A stretch of 52,088 bases of DNA, taken from positions 1 through 52,088 of the forward strand of contig JAKSYS010000446.1 in assembly GCA_022925895.1 (NCBI GenBank), read 5' to 3'. Both the position numbers and the translations under genes were made by a program. The notes beneath the pieces were generated by a model that worked only from the letters and a program-made list of their open reading frames with translations, was not told the DNA's origin and made no database searches. Source of the stretch: Fragilaria crotonensis. Taxonomy: Eukaryota; Bacillariophyta; Fragilariophyceae; Fragilariales; Fragilariaceae. The stretch's first letter is position 1, and every line of letters starts with the position of its first letter. Positions 1-10,330 of the stretch are shown piece after piece.

Positions 1-2
1 CT

Positions 3-71
3 GGGGCTCCACTGGCGAACTTTCTGCTGTTATGGGCGAACACAATCGTACTGGTGGTTTTATTACTGTAG
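3..71 (+). other. Possible C-terminal tail of a truncated upstream gene
   Basis: One frame is open from the window edge to a TAG at 69-71 and encodes a short hydrophobic stretch rich in Leu and Val. It could be the end of a neighbouring membrane protein cut by the window, or chance. It lies in a different frame from the downstream PIG-F gene, which has its own in-frame stop at 98-100 just before its ATG. Confidence 0.15.
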
Positions 72-103
72 CACAATTGAGACGGCGACGTTCGTGTTGA
101 ACC

Positions 104-799
104 ATGGGAACGACAACAGAGACGATGCAACAGTTCCTTCTTTCCTGCCTTTCTTGCATTATTCTTTGGTATTGGATGCAATCGTTTCTCCTTGGTCCAT
201 TGCAGGAGATGGCAGCTGTCATGGCACATTTGGATCCGACAGAAATAATCGTGGTGCCGTATCCGCTGGAACGGTTGGCATGGTTTGTGGGTCTGACGGT
301 AAGTTTTGGTTGGCTGCTAGTGCTTTCCTCTTGGTCGCATCCTCGTGTGATGCTCCAACACCTTTCTCATTTAGTTCAAGGAACGTTACTTTCATCCATC
401 GCCATAATACTCTGTGGGGCGGATCCGTGGAAAAACATTCTACATACGTTAGGAAGTGCACTCTATTTGACGAATCTCGCTCTCTTCGTGCATCCATGGA
501 CGGACACGGAGCTGAAATCAACTTTCCCAGATTCCATGTATCATTATCTTGACAGGAACGACAGTATGATGTCCTGTCGGCTTTGTGGCACAGTGCTGGG
601 AACCATTCCGTTTCAAGTGCTCAATGTATTAGATTGGGGAATCCAAGTGCAGCGATGGCCCTTGCCTGTTATAATTGGAAGTACCTACGGTTGGATCGGC
701 GGGACTCTGGTGGGGATCGTTTTGACTCATACCCAATCTCGGACTGTTCCTGTGGCACCGATCGCGCCATTGGTCGATTCCATTAAGAAACCATCGTAA
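104..799 (+). CDS. PIGF: GPI ethanolamine-phosphate transferase subunit PIG-F/GPI11-like
   Basis: This 231-residue polytopic ER membrane protein resembles PIG-F (yeast Gpi11). In that family it stabilises PIG-O and PIG-G, the enzymes that add ethanolamine phosphate to the GPI anchor. Visible evidence is a series of hydrophobic segments (about residues 8-30, 58-80, 90-110, 115-130, 165-180 and 190-212) and the family C-terminal pattern: a Gly/Pro turn (GTIPFQVLNVLDWG), then QRWPLP, then a Gly-rich last helix. Human PIG-F has the equivalent 'LDWERPWQVWPI' pattern. The length matches the usual 200-230 residues. An in-frame stop at 98-100 supports the start at 104. No intron is needed. The assignment rests on motif pattern and topology, not alignment. 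Confidence 0.75.
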   Translation: MGTTTETMQQFLLSCLSCIILWYWMQSFLLGPLQEMAAVMAHLDPTEIIVVPYPLERLAWFVGLTVSFGWLLVLSSWSHPRVMLQHLSHLVQGTLLSSIAIILCGADPWKNILHTLGSALYLTNLALFVHPWTDTELKSTFPDSMYHYLDRNDSMMSCRLCGTVLGTIPFQVLNVLDWGIQVQRWPLPVIIGSTYGWIGGTLVGIVLTHTQSRTVPVAPIAPLVDSIKKPS

Positions 800-2242
800 C
801 TACCACTCTGGAGATGCACGACAAAGTGACGACGTGTGAGTGAACCAATTGGAGCAATGTCATCCAAAGGACTGCGTCACATTTGGTGGGATCCGCATAG
901 ATGTGCAATATTTTTCTCGGACTGCAGTCGTCAGATCATCGGACCTCCTTTGGAGGGAGGCGCTAGCATTAGAGGTGTCAGATTGGGGGCCAATGTTTTG
1001 GCACTCGTCATGGAAAAATAAATGTCGAATCACATATTTATTGCAACGTTACGAAATCACGTACATTCTGTAGATTTTATTAAAGGAAGATGGTGAGAAG
1101 AAACGAAAAAAAAATCAAGCATCAGGCAAAAAGGGAAGGTTCATTGTTTTCCTCTCTTGTTAACTTTAATCAGAAACAAATCCAAGTTGGTGTCATGCTC
1201 ATCTCCAGTTCCTCGCGGACAGTTCCATCCATTTTGGATGATACGCCACAAAGCACTGGAGACTTGAACTCTAAAGACCGTCGTGAAATGGTGGATGTAT
1301 GTTGCTCATCATTTGTTGATAACAAAAAAAGGGACTCCAGCAATGGATACGAATGTCTTGAACATACCTTTATACGGCATATCGAGTTTGTTGTGGGTGG
1401 CCGGGGATGGTATCGTATCTCCATGGTGTGAGCCTGTTGCTGTTGTGGACACCGAATACATCAACACATCAGTAACCCCACGTCCATGTCTATCGACCTT
1501 CTGCCACTGGTCGTGGCGAATGGGCAATGGTAGAAGAGTGTATGTGCGAGGAGAGAAGAGGATATCGCATAGTTGCCAGTTGCCAGTTGCCAGCCAAGAC
1601 AAGGAAGGCGAAAGTTTATGGATTGGGAGGGTAATTGCCTGTATGTCGTACGACGACCTCGTGATCGGAGGATGGTGTGAGTGTGTGAGAGTCGATGCCT
1701 CGCCACTCGCCACTCGCCACTCGCCACTCGCCAATCAAGGGGTCAAGGGTCAAGGGGTCAAGGGTCGAGAAAATCGTGACGTAAGCACGACATCATCGAA
1801 TGTTCCGTCAGGGAATTTCCTCGAAAACAATCCAACTGGCTCCGAATTCGCGCCGTACTTCAAATTCAAATGGAATGCATTTCCCCGTAGTACATTCATT
1901 GGAGGGGAGTACCGTACCTGGTACCTGGTACTGTCCGAAATGATATACTCGGACTACTGGTACATCATCCTCAGATCTCAGAGTACATCATACGTGTATG
2001 AATACACATACACCATCATCCATCATACATCATCATCTATATATTGTATAAACATACATGAAGACATACGATCATACTTTCTTCGATAGGCGAATTTTTG
2101 TGTGTTTGTTGTTTTCTGTCATACTGTACCAGCTACAAGCACCGGTACCTGGTATGACATACGCAAGCAGAACACTCTTGACTCTTGACGATACACTCTA
2201 AAATCTCTAATCCTTCTCATTTTTGAGATTTTTGACTGAACA
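800..2242. other. Intergenic region with short tandem repeats
   Basis: No convincing gene. A 268-codon open frame (1283-2089, +) crosses simple repeats and has no recognisable domain, so I treat it as chance. The stretch holds three 7-bp TGCCAGT-type units near 1573-1593, five 7-bp CGCCACT units at 1701-1735, and two 15-bp units rich in GGGGTCAAGG at about 1738-1767. Many GTAC/TAC motifs occur from 1890 to 2170. Confidence 0.5.
1701..1767. repeat. Two adjacent microsatellite/minisatellite tracts
   Basis: A 7-bp unit (CGCCACT) repeats five times at 1701-1735, the last with a single change. It is followed almost at once by two copies of a 15-bp unit starting GGGGTCAAGG. Both are direct tandem repeats and no coding role is evident. 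Confidence 0.85.
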
Positions 2243-4464
2243 ATGCGAATGCTGTTTCTGTTGCTGTTGTCTTTCCTTGCTGCTGCAACCTCCTCACAGG
2301 TTGGATCACACTCCGTGTATTCTTTAAGTTATGAAGCAGTGGTTGGAACTTCCGTAATTGACATAGTATCAAAAGTCGAGAATGCCAGCAATATCATTCC
2401 GAAAGGGTACGCGATGTTCACGGCATTGGCCACAGAAATAGCAGGGGATATCGTGCAACTGTTTTCCGACACCAAGACAAATGCCGCGCAACAGGATCGA
2501 AATGTAGAAATGGATCGACGTTGTTATGAAACACTAATCGGTGGTGGGAGATGCAACATTGATCATGTTCGCGAAGGAGAAGTGACAATTCAAATTGTCG
2601 TGTCGTACGATATCAGTCCTGACCAGAGCGCTATGGTCCGTGTTGAGGCAACAGTTGCCGCTATGGCGGCTCGAAATCTACTGATTCAATCCATTCCCAT
2701 GATTAACAAGCAGCTCGATTGTTATCAAGGGATGCTTTGGTCGATCTCGAAACGCCAAGCTCCTGCTGACAGGCAACAACTTGACCACGGCTTATCTCTG
2801 GAAAAGATGGTCCTCGAACGCCACGATTTAGAAGAGCGCACACGCATTGCCTATTTGGAAGCTTCACACCCTATAGAGATTTGGCAGTATACAGACGGAC
2901 ACGTTAAGGTCCGAACTTTATTCGTCGATGGATATCTACGGTCTACAACTCACGTTTCCGGTGCGGCTCATGCCGAAGCCCTGGTTCATCCTGCCATGTT
3001 GTCTGTCGTGGGAGTTCCTGAATCTGTTGTTATTATATCACTCGAACCAACTGCCATATTGAAGGAAGTGCTGAAACATGCGCGAGTTCAGTCTATCCTC
3101 TTGGTGGGCGCTGATACAGACGCCCTCGCTCTCGCCGAGAAATACATGCCGTCCAACAATGATTGCAGCTTCATTGGGAAAGCGACGACCGCGTGCCTCT
3201 CGCAACCAAATGTGCGCATTGTTAATGCAAGCGTTACAGAATGGTTGACTGCGCAAGCTGAATCGAAGGATATAATTGTCAATGTCGTGCTGGTGGATGT
3301 CCCTCCGGACGATGACACGTTGCTCTCACTTGAGGTACAAAGGAAGCTCCGCGCGATCTTGTCGGAAGAGTCTGTTGTCGTCGTGGCGTCTGGTTCGGCC
3401 CCGAAGCTAGGCGATACCTACGACTTGGATGCTCGGCATTCGCTTCTGCAACAAGCTCCACGGGCTACAACGGTTGGTGGTCTTAGTTACTTTCATGTCT
3501 ATGTGTATGATGAGGTACGTGAACTCGGATGAAATCACGTTTTCCCGTTGCTATGCCTAACGTTCGCTTGCAGCCACTCGCTAGTCCATTGGCGTCCTCT
3601 TTTATCGCCATGTTTACTGATGATTCCCAAGTCCTCGGCAAGTTCATTCGAACGAATGCACCTGCCATCGAGAATGACATAGTGGAGCACTTTCATCATA
3701 CGAAAAATGGGCCGCTCACTCTTGTCTACGATGGTGCTACACATGTAAGCTACCAACGACCTTCCAAGGCTTGGCAACAGTGGCGTTGCAATACTCCTCC
3801 TGGAAACCAATTGTACGAATGTACAACATTCTTGAAGGACTGGTACAACCGTGATAATCACTATTACAAGACTGAAGTCAGAAAAGATCCCGTAAAGGGA
3901 CGCTCTCTGATTGCCTTGGAGGAAATTCCCAAGGGAGGTTTTGTATTGCCCGATGACGGCGCTTCTTCGATGCGAATTGATAATGATCAATGGATTGCAT
4001 TGAACGAATTTGTCGAGCGATTTCCTGATGCTGATCTCTACCGTCAGATTCGAGATTTCTTTGTTGCGTACGGATTCATGTCGGAACCCTTGGGTCAAAG
4101 TGGTTGGTGTGTTAGCATAGCAAACAACTCCACGTTTACCAATCATGCCTGCACCGAGGATGAGGCGAATGTGAAATATGTGGACGATCTCTACATTAGT
4201 GAAGATGGCGTTGACATTGGATTCTCTCCCTTCCAAGTTCGCTATGCGGAACTTGTCGGTGTGTTAACTCGAGCGACCCGTGACATTGCTGCGGGGGAAG
4301 AGCTTCAAATGGACTACTACACCTTTCGAAGCTACCCCGAAAATGACTCGTTCCATAAGGATCTTCTGGGTCAAATCTGCAATTCAGGTGTCGGCATGGT
4401 GGCTCCCGATGATGGGGACTTGCTAGTTGGTTTCGGAGATCCTACAGCAGTGAACAATCATTAA
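2243..4464 (+). CDS. Secreted spermidine-synthase-like/SET domain fusion protein
   Basis: Two exons, 2243-3514 and 3574-4464, join across a 59-nt intron (GTACGT...TTGCAG, phase 0) to give about 720 residues. Residues 1-18 form a signal peptide (hydrophobic core LFLLLLSFLAAA). Residues about 215-400 resemble a spermidine/spermine synthase Rossmann fold: an 'ALVHPAML' stretch, a beta strand, then 'LKEVLKHARVQSILLVGAD' and 'AEKYMP'. The glycine-rich SAM/dcSAM loop (GGGDGG in active enzymes) is replaced by ISLEPTA, so polyamine synthesis is doubtful. Exon 2 carries a SET-like domain at about 485-670: 'GRSLIALEEIPKGG', the NHxC element as TNHACTEDEAN, then 'RDIAAGEELQMDYYTF'. The intron has TAG-free exon edges and a CTAAC branch-like site. 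Without splicing the first frame stops at 3532. A secreted SET protein is odd; the substrate is unknown. Confidence 0.75.
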
Positions 4465-5168
4465 CAACCAATAAAAAGATTCTCAGTTACATAGTTCTCG
4501 GCGTCTCCTGCCTTTCGTCTACTGGTACTTGTACCGGTCGAGTACAATACTCCGCGAGTGAAGAGTTCTTCATTTTGTCGGAATGACCTTTACACTCGGC
4601 TACGGGAGGTCACTCCAAAACTACAGTACTACTACATGATAGTAATACAGTTCCTAGTTTCTACGTATGATACACACTTGTATATGCACAATAAAACCAG
4701 CGTCCGACGTCCGACCTCGTGTACTCCGAGTACTTTGTACTGTAGTAGAGTAGCTTCCGTTGGCGTATTCACTGCTCCCCCAAAGCATGCGAGGTCGTCC
4801 ACACTCTGCACTCTGCACACGCTACTCTCTACCGTGCCACCTGGCAACGTACGAACGCTAGTAAGTAAATCGACGATCTACTCTATACGATGAATATTCC
4901 TGTGGGCGTGTGGCGCGTGATATGTAAAATGGAGAGGGGATGCAACAGCAATTTTCACCATCAACCTACACATCAAGATACATTACGTACGACTCGCAGT
5001 CCTGAGCAATACTGTACCTGCCCAAGGTCCAAGCATCACCTATCGACACCTCGAGACTCGAGAAGCATCTTGTGGAGTAGTGGAGTACAAAACATCTTCA
5101 TAAGTTTCCCTGGGTTCTTCTAAAACAACATCTCTTGGACAACACCACCGCGCAACGGCATCCACAAA
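4465..5168. other. Intergenic region, no gene seen
   Basis: No supported gene. The stretch contains scattered GTAC and TAC-rich motifs (for example around 4520-4545 and 4725-4755) and a CACTCTGCA doublet near 4800-4815. It would hold the 3' end of the SET fusion gene and the promoter of the eIF4B-like gene. Confidence 0.5.
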
Positions 5169-6512
5169 ATGTCCATGAACTGGGGCGACTCGTCGGATGA
5201 CGAAGACGACAACTTTTTTGCACCAGAAAACAACCCTCCTGTCCTTGCTGAGAGGGTAGAAGAACCAGCAGTCTCTTCCCCCCTTGTCGTAGACGACCAA
5301 GTCGGAGCTGCTCGACCTATCAAAGAATTCATCCTCCCCGAACATGCGCCCTATACGGCGTTTGTTGGGAATTTGGCCTTTTCCATCCGGGATCCGCAGC
5401 AGTTGGCCGATGCCATTTCTGATTTGGTCCGACAGAGGTTCGGGGAGGAAATTGTCATTACCGCGAAACGAGTGGCATTGGATCGGCAGGCGGGTGATAA
5501 ACCAAAGGGATTCGGATACGTCGAAGTGGAGACTTTGGACCATGTGAGTTCGGGTGTGGAATCTGTGGTTCCCCTTCTGTTTAGTTTACATGGAATGTTG
5601 AGCTTGGTCTAACCGTATTTTCCCGTCATACCTTCTGTGCTACGTTTACAGTTGAAATCAGTTTTGAGATTGAATGACGGCCAATCAATGATTGCTGGGC
5701 GTTACATCCACTTGGATGTTGCGCAACCAATGAATAATGCACCTTCCCGACAATCATCTCGATCATCGTCGTTTGGAGGTGACCACGGATCAAATAATGT
5801 GGATGGAACCAAGTTTCAAGGTGGGCGGTACAACAAGGAAGGCTCGGGATCCTTTAGACGCAAGGAATCGGGTGGATCGTTTCAACGTTCCGAGTCGGCT
5901 GGCTTGTCTGCTGCTGCGCCAACAGGCGAGCGACCCAGTTTGAAACTGCAACCACGCAGTCAAACGGAAGGTTCCGCTCCATCGTCATCGTCGACCAGTT
6001 CCAGCAGCATTTTCGGTGGAGCCAAGCCTCGAGATCACGAGTCGTGGGAACGAGGGCGTAATAGCATCGCAGGCGGTGATGGAAAGGGCGCTGGTGGGGA
6101 TCGGAGACCTCGCAACGCAAGCTCGGGACGCGGAAAGGGAGAAGGACGAGGCGAGATTGGCGGTCGAGGAGGCGGTGCCGGTCGAGACGGAGGACGAGGT
6201 GTGAGTGGAGGTCGCGGAAGTGGCGCTGGCCGAGAGGGAGGGCGAAGTGAGAGCGGAGGTCGCGGAGGTGGTGCTGGTCGAGACGGAGGACGAGGTCGCG
6301 GCGATCGTAAGCCCACTCGTCAGTCATCCACGGGGCGAGGTGGAGGATACCCCGCATCGACCAAGCCTGAAACCAAAACGAACGAAGATGCGACGAAAAA
6401 GACTGTGTTACCTGCCACTGCTGTTGTGGCCGATCCTGAAAAGGCGGCCGGTGCGAAAAAGGTTACCAACAAATTTGCCGCTCTCAACTTTGATGATTCT
6501 GACGAAGAATAA
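5169..6512 (+). CDS. EIF4B: eIF4B-like RRM/RGG protein
   Basis: Two exons, 5169-5543 and 5652-6512, joined across a 108-nt intron (GTGAGT...TTACAG, phase 0), give about 411 residues. The family binds RNA and stimulates the eIF4A helicase in cap-dependent initiation in the cytosol. The N-terminus is acidic with a Trp (MNWGDSSDDEDD), typical of eIF4B/4H. The RRM covers about residues 58-140, with RNP2 (AFVGNLAF) and RNP1 (KGFGYVEVE) on exon 1 and the final helix and strand (LNDGQ...GRYIHLDVA) on exon 2; splicing is therefore needed to complete the fold. A Ser/Gly-rich linker follows, then three near-identical 14-residue GGRGGGAGRDGGRG repeats. The end, NKFAALNFDDSDEE, matches the NxFAAL...DE tail of eIF4B proteins. 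An in-frame Met at 5175 is an alternative start. The gene converges on the SET gene with only 84 bp between stops. Confidence 0.85.
6132..6303 (+). repeat. In-frame 42-bp coding repeats (RGG box)
   Basis: Three near-identical 42-bp units encode 14-residue blocks built on GGRGxGAGRxGGR. They form the RGG box of the eIF4B-like protein and are likely to vary in number between alleles. Confidence 0.7.
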
Positions 6513-6596
6513 GGCAGGGATAGGGTCGCCCTTGGATGTTAGTAGATTAGAAAGTGTCGTGAGCTAAAATTGGCCGTCGTTGATCGATCGATAACA

Positions 6597-9124
6597 TTAC
6601 ACTTTCTTTAGCGTCGACAACACATCGATTTGCGTCCGTAGTCCCAGTCGGGTGTGTCTTTGTCGTTTCCTTGCTGCCTCCAGCCGTAAAGCCCGACGTT
6701 GAAAATCACCACCAATCAGGCAGTTGCGCCAGAGGAATACTCGATTGTTTCCATCGTCAAATCGACGACGTGCGTGGGGTCCCAAGGCTACTGACTCTCC
6801 CGGGTATTCGGCTCCTGGGACCATGGCATCCACTTGCGAAAAGTTCGCCTCCTTGATCCGTTCCGAGTCTTCAAGGTATTTTCGGTCTTTGTCCTCCCGC
6901 GCCTTAGCGGCTGCTAGTGCCTGCTTCGATGTTATCTGTTCCTCATCTTGGTCCACTGGCTGCTTCCCTCCCTTCATAGTGCCACGACACTTGAGAGATC
7001 CACATCGGCAGACGAATTTATCTCCGTGTTTTGTATCGAATTGATAGTCGTAACTCAGAAACTCACCCGGCTCGAGATCACGGGCAGCGTAGATGCCATT
7101 TCGGGTATGCCCAGCCACACTGACGGGTCGCAAGACACAGTTGGGCTCGCATGAGTGATTGATGAAGCGACTGAGATTTGCTTCGACTCTTGCGTCAATG
7201 TACCAACCAGCGTCGAGCTGCATTATGTAGAAATTTGGATCGTTGGGGTGATCCTTCGTCCAGCTTGTAAGGCGTTCTCGTTTTGTATTCTCATCGATAA
7301 CTTCGCCCACGTATTCTTGGACAAGGTCGCCCTTCTTGAGAGCTTCGAGAGTAATAAGACCCCAACCCTTTCCTTGCTCCCGCTGAGGCTTGCATTTTGC
7401 CGACTTCCGAAGGCCAAGCGACCGGTTCCCGCACATGGGTCCAACATCACAGTTCCAATACGGATTTTTGTTGCTTTTGGAGGCATCACCTGTACACTCT
7501 ATGCTCATGATTCGGTTGTAGCAGTGCTCGTCGCAGAATCCAGACGCCGCGCACCTGCATGCTTCACCAGAGGGCTCTTTCCGTTTCGGCCGGTTGTTGG
7601 AATCGTAGCGGAGAGTTTGTACCAATCTGAAGTTGGGAGGCTTTGAATAGACCTAAAGGATTTGTCAGCGAAAGGAATTCAGCATATTGCGACGTTATGG
7701 TGGGTACAGTATCGATCAATCTTACCTCGTGTTTCAAGTCGCATGGCAGACAGAAGAAAAGCTCCAGTAGTTGATCTGGAACAACCACATCCTCTTGTCG
7801 TTCCGCGTATGCCTTCACGTGATTCAACAATGTCGCATCTTCTCGTGCTATCTTTTCTCCTCTCATACCAAAGAAGAAAGTGTTCTGTTCCTCCGACCCA
7901 TTTGAGATGGCCCCAACTCTTTTCGTTTCCCTCCTCAATGTTTCCAATTTCTTGTCCGCAGCTCTCTCTAATTCCCCTTGCAAAGACGTTTCCAAATCCA
8001 AGTGTGGGAGCTTGCAGGTGGCTGCATGATCGTGGCAGAGAAGCGCTAACTCGTGGAACCTTGCAAACGGGGGTATGCAGGACGCATGGTAAGCAATACA
8101 GCATTCCAAACATTTCTATTAATGTCGTGAATGGAAAAAGTGGTGAGACGATGCATCAACGGCTCGATCACAAGCACGTGACCGAACTCACAAAAAGGTG
8201 ACCCGTCTTGATTCCAAAGGCATTGTCTCGTGACGACTTGGACTTTTTCTTAGCTCCCTTGCCCCTGTGCTTGCCTCCTTTTGAAGGCGTCTCGTCGTTA
8301 TCGTCACAATCTTTTGTGACAATCTCTTCCGTGCAAGTCCAACATCGATGAGCAGGACACTTGAACTCGGGAATCGTGTCTGACGGTCCTTCTTCAGGAT
8401 TGGTTCCCTTCACTCCTTGCTCCACTTGCTTGATATCAACTTGCAACATACTCAAACATGATTCATGATAAAAGAGTCCGCATCCTTTAATCTTGCACAG
8501 AAATACATCCAGTTGATCCATGCCGTAGTCTTGGCAAATCGAGCACATGTGTCGCTTGGCCTCACAGTCGGCACACATCCAGTCGTTGAGAGGAGCTTCT
8601 TTTAACCCCACACAAATAAGATGAAATGGACGATTGCAACTACCTTCGCAGAGCACGAGTTCCGAATCGTCATCCAAGGCTGATTCCGCTTCCTTACATT
8701 CCATACAAATCCAACTCATTAGATTTTCCTCACGGGTAGGAGTTGCTTTCTTTGTGGAGGATCGCGCAGCAGATGTCGACTGAGATGGACTCTCTTCTTC
8801 TTTGATGTCGTTCGCTGATTTGGACGATTGAGCAGTCGAGAGGTATGAGTTTGGACGCTTGCGACTCCGCCGCCCACCAATGACGTCATTGGTTGGTGTC
8901 ACCGCATCGACTGCCATAGGGGCCACATGACTAGGGCTGCAGATTGTAGATGCCGTCGAAACTTCAGCAACTGATACAACAACCTCAGCATTTGAATCGC
9001 TGCTCAAGATCAATGTTCCCTCGGGAGGATGAGCCGCTTCATTGGCGGCATCAGTTATAGGAATTGGAGCAACAACTCGGCCTTCCATTGGCGAATCGTC
9101 CATCGTCGTTGCCACCCGCACCAC
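6597..9124 (-). CDS. NSD-like histone lysine methyltransferase (PHD-AWS-SET-postSET)
   Basis: Three exons on the minus strand, 9124-8192, 8115-7726 and 7652-6597, are separated by introns of 76 nt (GTGAGT...TAATAG) and 73 nt (GTAAGA...TTTAG). All junctions are phase 0 and the protein is about 792 residues. Residues 138-188 and 192-262 are two PHD-type zinc fingers (WICMEC...CEGSCNRPFHLIC...WMCADC; MCSICQ...CGLFYHESCL). A third Cys/His finger, starting CWTCTEE, is completed across intron 1 by KCLECCIAYHASC; this proves the splice. Exon 3 gives an AWS Cys cluster (CRCAASGFCDEHCYNR), the SET core (GKGWGLITLE, YVGEVID, RFINHSCEPN, SYDYQF) and post-SET (CRCGSLKCRG). The catalytic and SAM-binding NHSCxPN and the Tyr are present. 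The order PHD...AWS-SET-postSET fits the NSD/SETD2 group, which methylates H3K36; that specificity is inferred. Confidence 0.88.
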
Positions 9125-9129
9125 TCGCC

Positions 9130-9582
9130 GATCAATCCAAAAATCGAGGGGATTGATGCGCAGAGACCGAAACGATGTTTTCTCGAGACTCCAATTGGAT
9201 TTTCGATTTCCCTCTTGCGATGGATGTGTCCTGGATACAAGATCCTTCTCACTTCCACAGCTAACCCAACGTAAGAGATGAATTGGAGGTATGCCTTGTG
9301 CAAAGAGTATGAGTGTTGAGGACGTTGGAGGCTCTACACGTAAAGCTCGTCCACGATTAAGTTCGAAGTAATGGAGTACCTAGTGTGATGATCTATGATG
9401 TACGCGATCCTAATTCAATGGTTGTTGAACAGTTCATTTCGAATGTCGAGAAAGATGCCGTGCTCAGAGTGCGAACACACTTGTGGGATATGTACTTGTA
9501 CCGGTATAGTACAAGTACGTGGATACCGTACTTGCAGACTGGAACGAGTGCGTGCAATGTAGGCGTACGAGGCCTCCCTCCC
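9130..9582. other. Intergenic region
   Basis: Putative promoter of the minus-strand SET gene, followed by GTAC-rich simple sequence at 9480-9540. No other gene seen. Confidence 0.4.
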
Positions 9583-9729
9583 ATGTCCCAAGGAGTACAA
9601 GTAGATCATTCCCGACAACTCGCCTCAACCCTCAATCAATTGCTGATCCAATTTGGAGATGAAGTGAGATGCGTTGCTCCGGAGCTAGAGTCTATCTTGA
9701 CTACGAGTGCTTCTTCCGAAGAAAACTAG
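9583..9729 (+). CDS. Small hypothetical ORF
   Basis: A 48-residue frame begins at an ATG after repeat-like GTAC-rich sequence and ends with a polar tail (TTSASSEEN). The middle, RQLASTLNQLLIQFGDEV, looks like an amphipathic helix. The upstream part of the same open frame is simple-sequence DNA and is not believable as protein. It may be a small gene or a 3' exon; no family is recognised. Confidence 0.2.
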   Translation: MSQGVQVDHSRQLASTLNQLLIQFGDEVRCVAPELESILTTSASSEEN

Positions 9730-9808
9730 ATCTTTTGCATACTTTAAATAACATCCTAGGTCGATATTGGTCTCCGTCAATTGTTGTCCCCTTCAAATAC
9801 ACTTGCAC

Positions 9809-10330
9809 TTAATCCATCCCAGCCCGCCCGCCACTTGGTTTCTCGGGCTTGTCTCCGCGCACAGCTTCTCTATATTTCGTCAGGTACAATTTCAGCGGTT
9901 CCACATATTTATCAAATCCAAGGGTGGACATGGCCCATAGTAAATCATCGCCGTTGATAGTCTTGCGCTTTTCTTGCAAACACTTATCACTGGCTTCAGA
10001 TGTAATGAAGGAAATGAATTCGGAAACGCATTCTTGGACTGTTTCTTTGGAGTCTTTTGCAATTTTCGCATTTTCGGGCAATGTGTTTTTCATAATACGA
10101 GCAATGTTGGCAATTGGGAGGAAGCGATCCTAGAAAATCAGAATGCATCAGTCATTCAGTGTCAGTGAGCCTACTCGTAGCGACAAACAACTACAGGAGT
10201 AACAACAAAGTCAGGCCCAACAACCAGTATCACTTACCTGCTCGCGAATCTCTTCGTAGTCCTCCCCAGGAGGCAACTTTGAATCCGCAATTGCAGACGA
10301 ATTGTCCATCGACAAGGGCGGTGATGACAT
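9809..10330 (-). CDS. NFYB: CCAAT-binding factor subunit NF-YB (HAP3)
   Basis: Two exons, 10330-10238 and 10129-9809, are joined across a 107-nt intron (GTAAGT...TTCTAG, phase 0); the protein is 137 residues. NF-YB pairs with NF-YC through a histone fold and, with NF-YA, binds CCAAT boxes in the nucleus. The join restores the signature [17 protein letters not shown], followed by the conserved [53 protein letters not shown] and [14 protein letters not shown]. The histone-fold domain is essentially complete at residues 29-121. The N- and C-terminal extensions are short, as in many algal NF-YB proteins. The start is the first ATG of the Ser/Pro-rich exon 1; an in-frame Met lies seven codons downstream. 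Confidence 0.93.

Noticed and set aside
1283..2089. 268-codon plus-strand ORF
   Set aside because: Crosses microsatellites and GTAC-rich spacer, with no domain and biased simple composition.
3535..4236. 233-codon minus-strand ORF
   Set aside because: Entirely antisense to exon 2 of the SET fusion gene and its intron; no domain.
5854..6357. 167-codon minus-strand ORF rich in Arg, His and Leu
   Set aside because: Shadow of the RGG/Gly repeats of the eIF4B-like gene.
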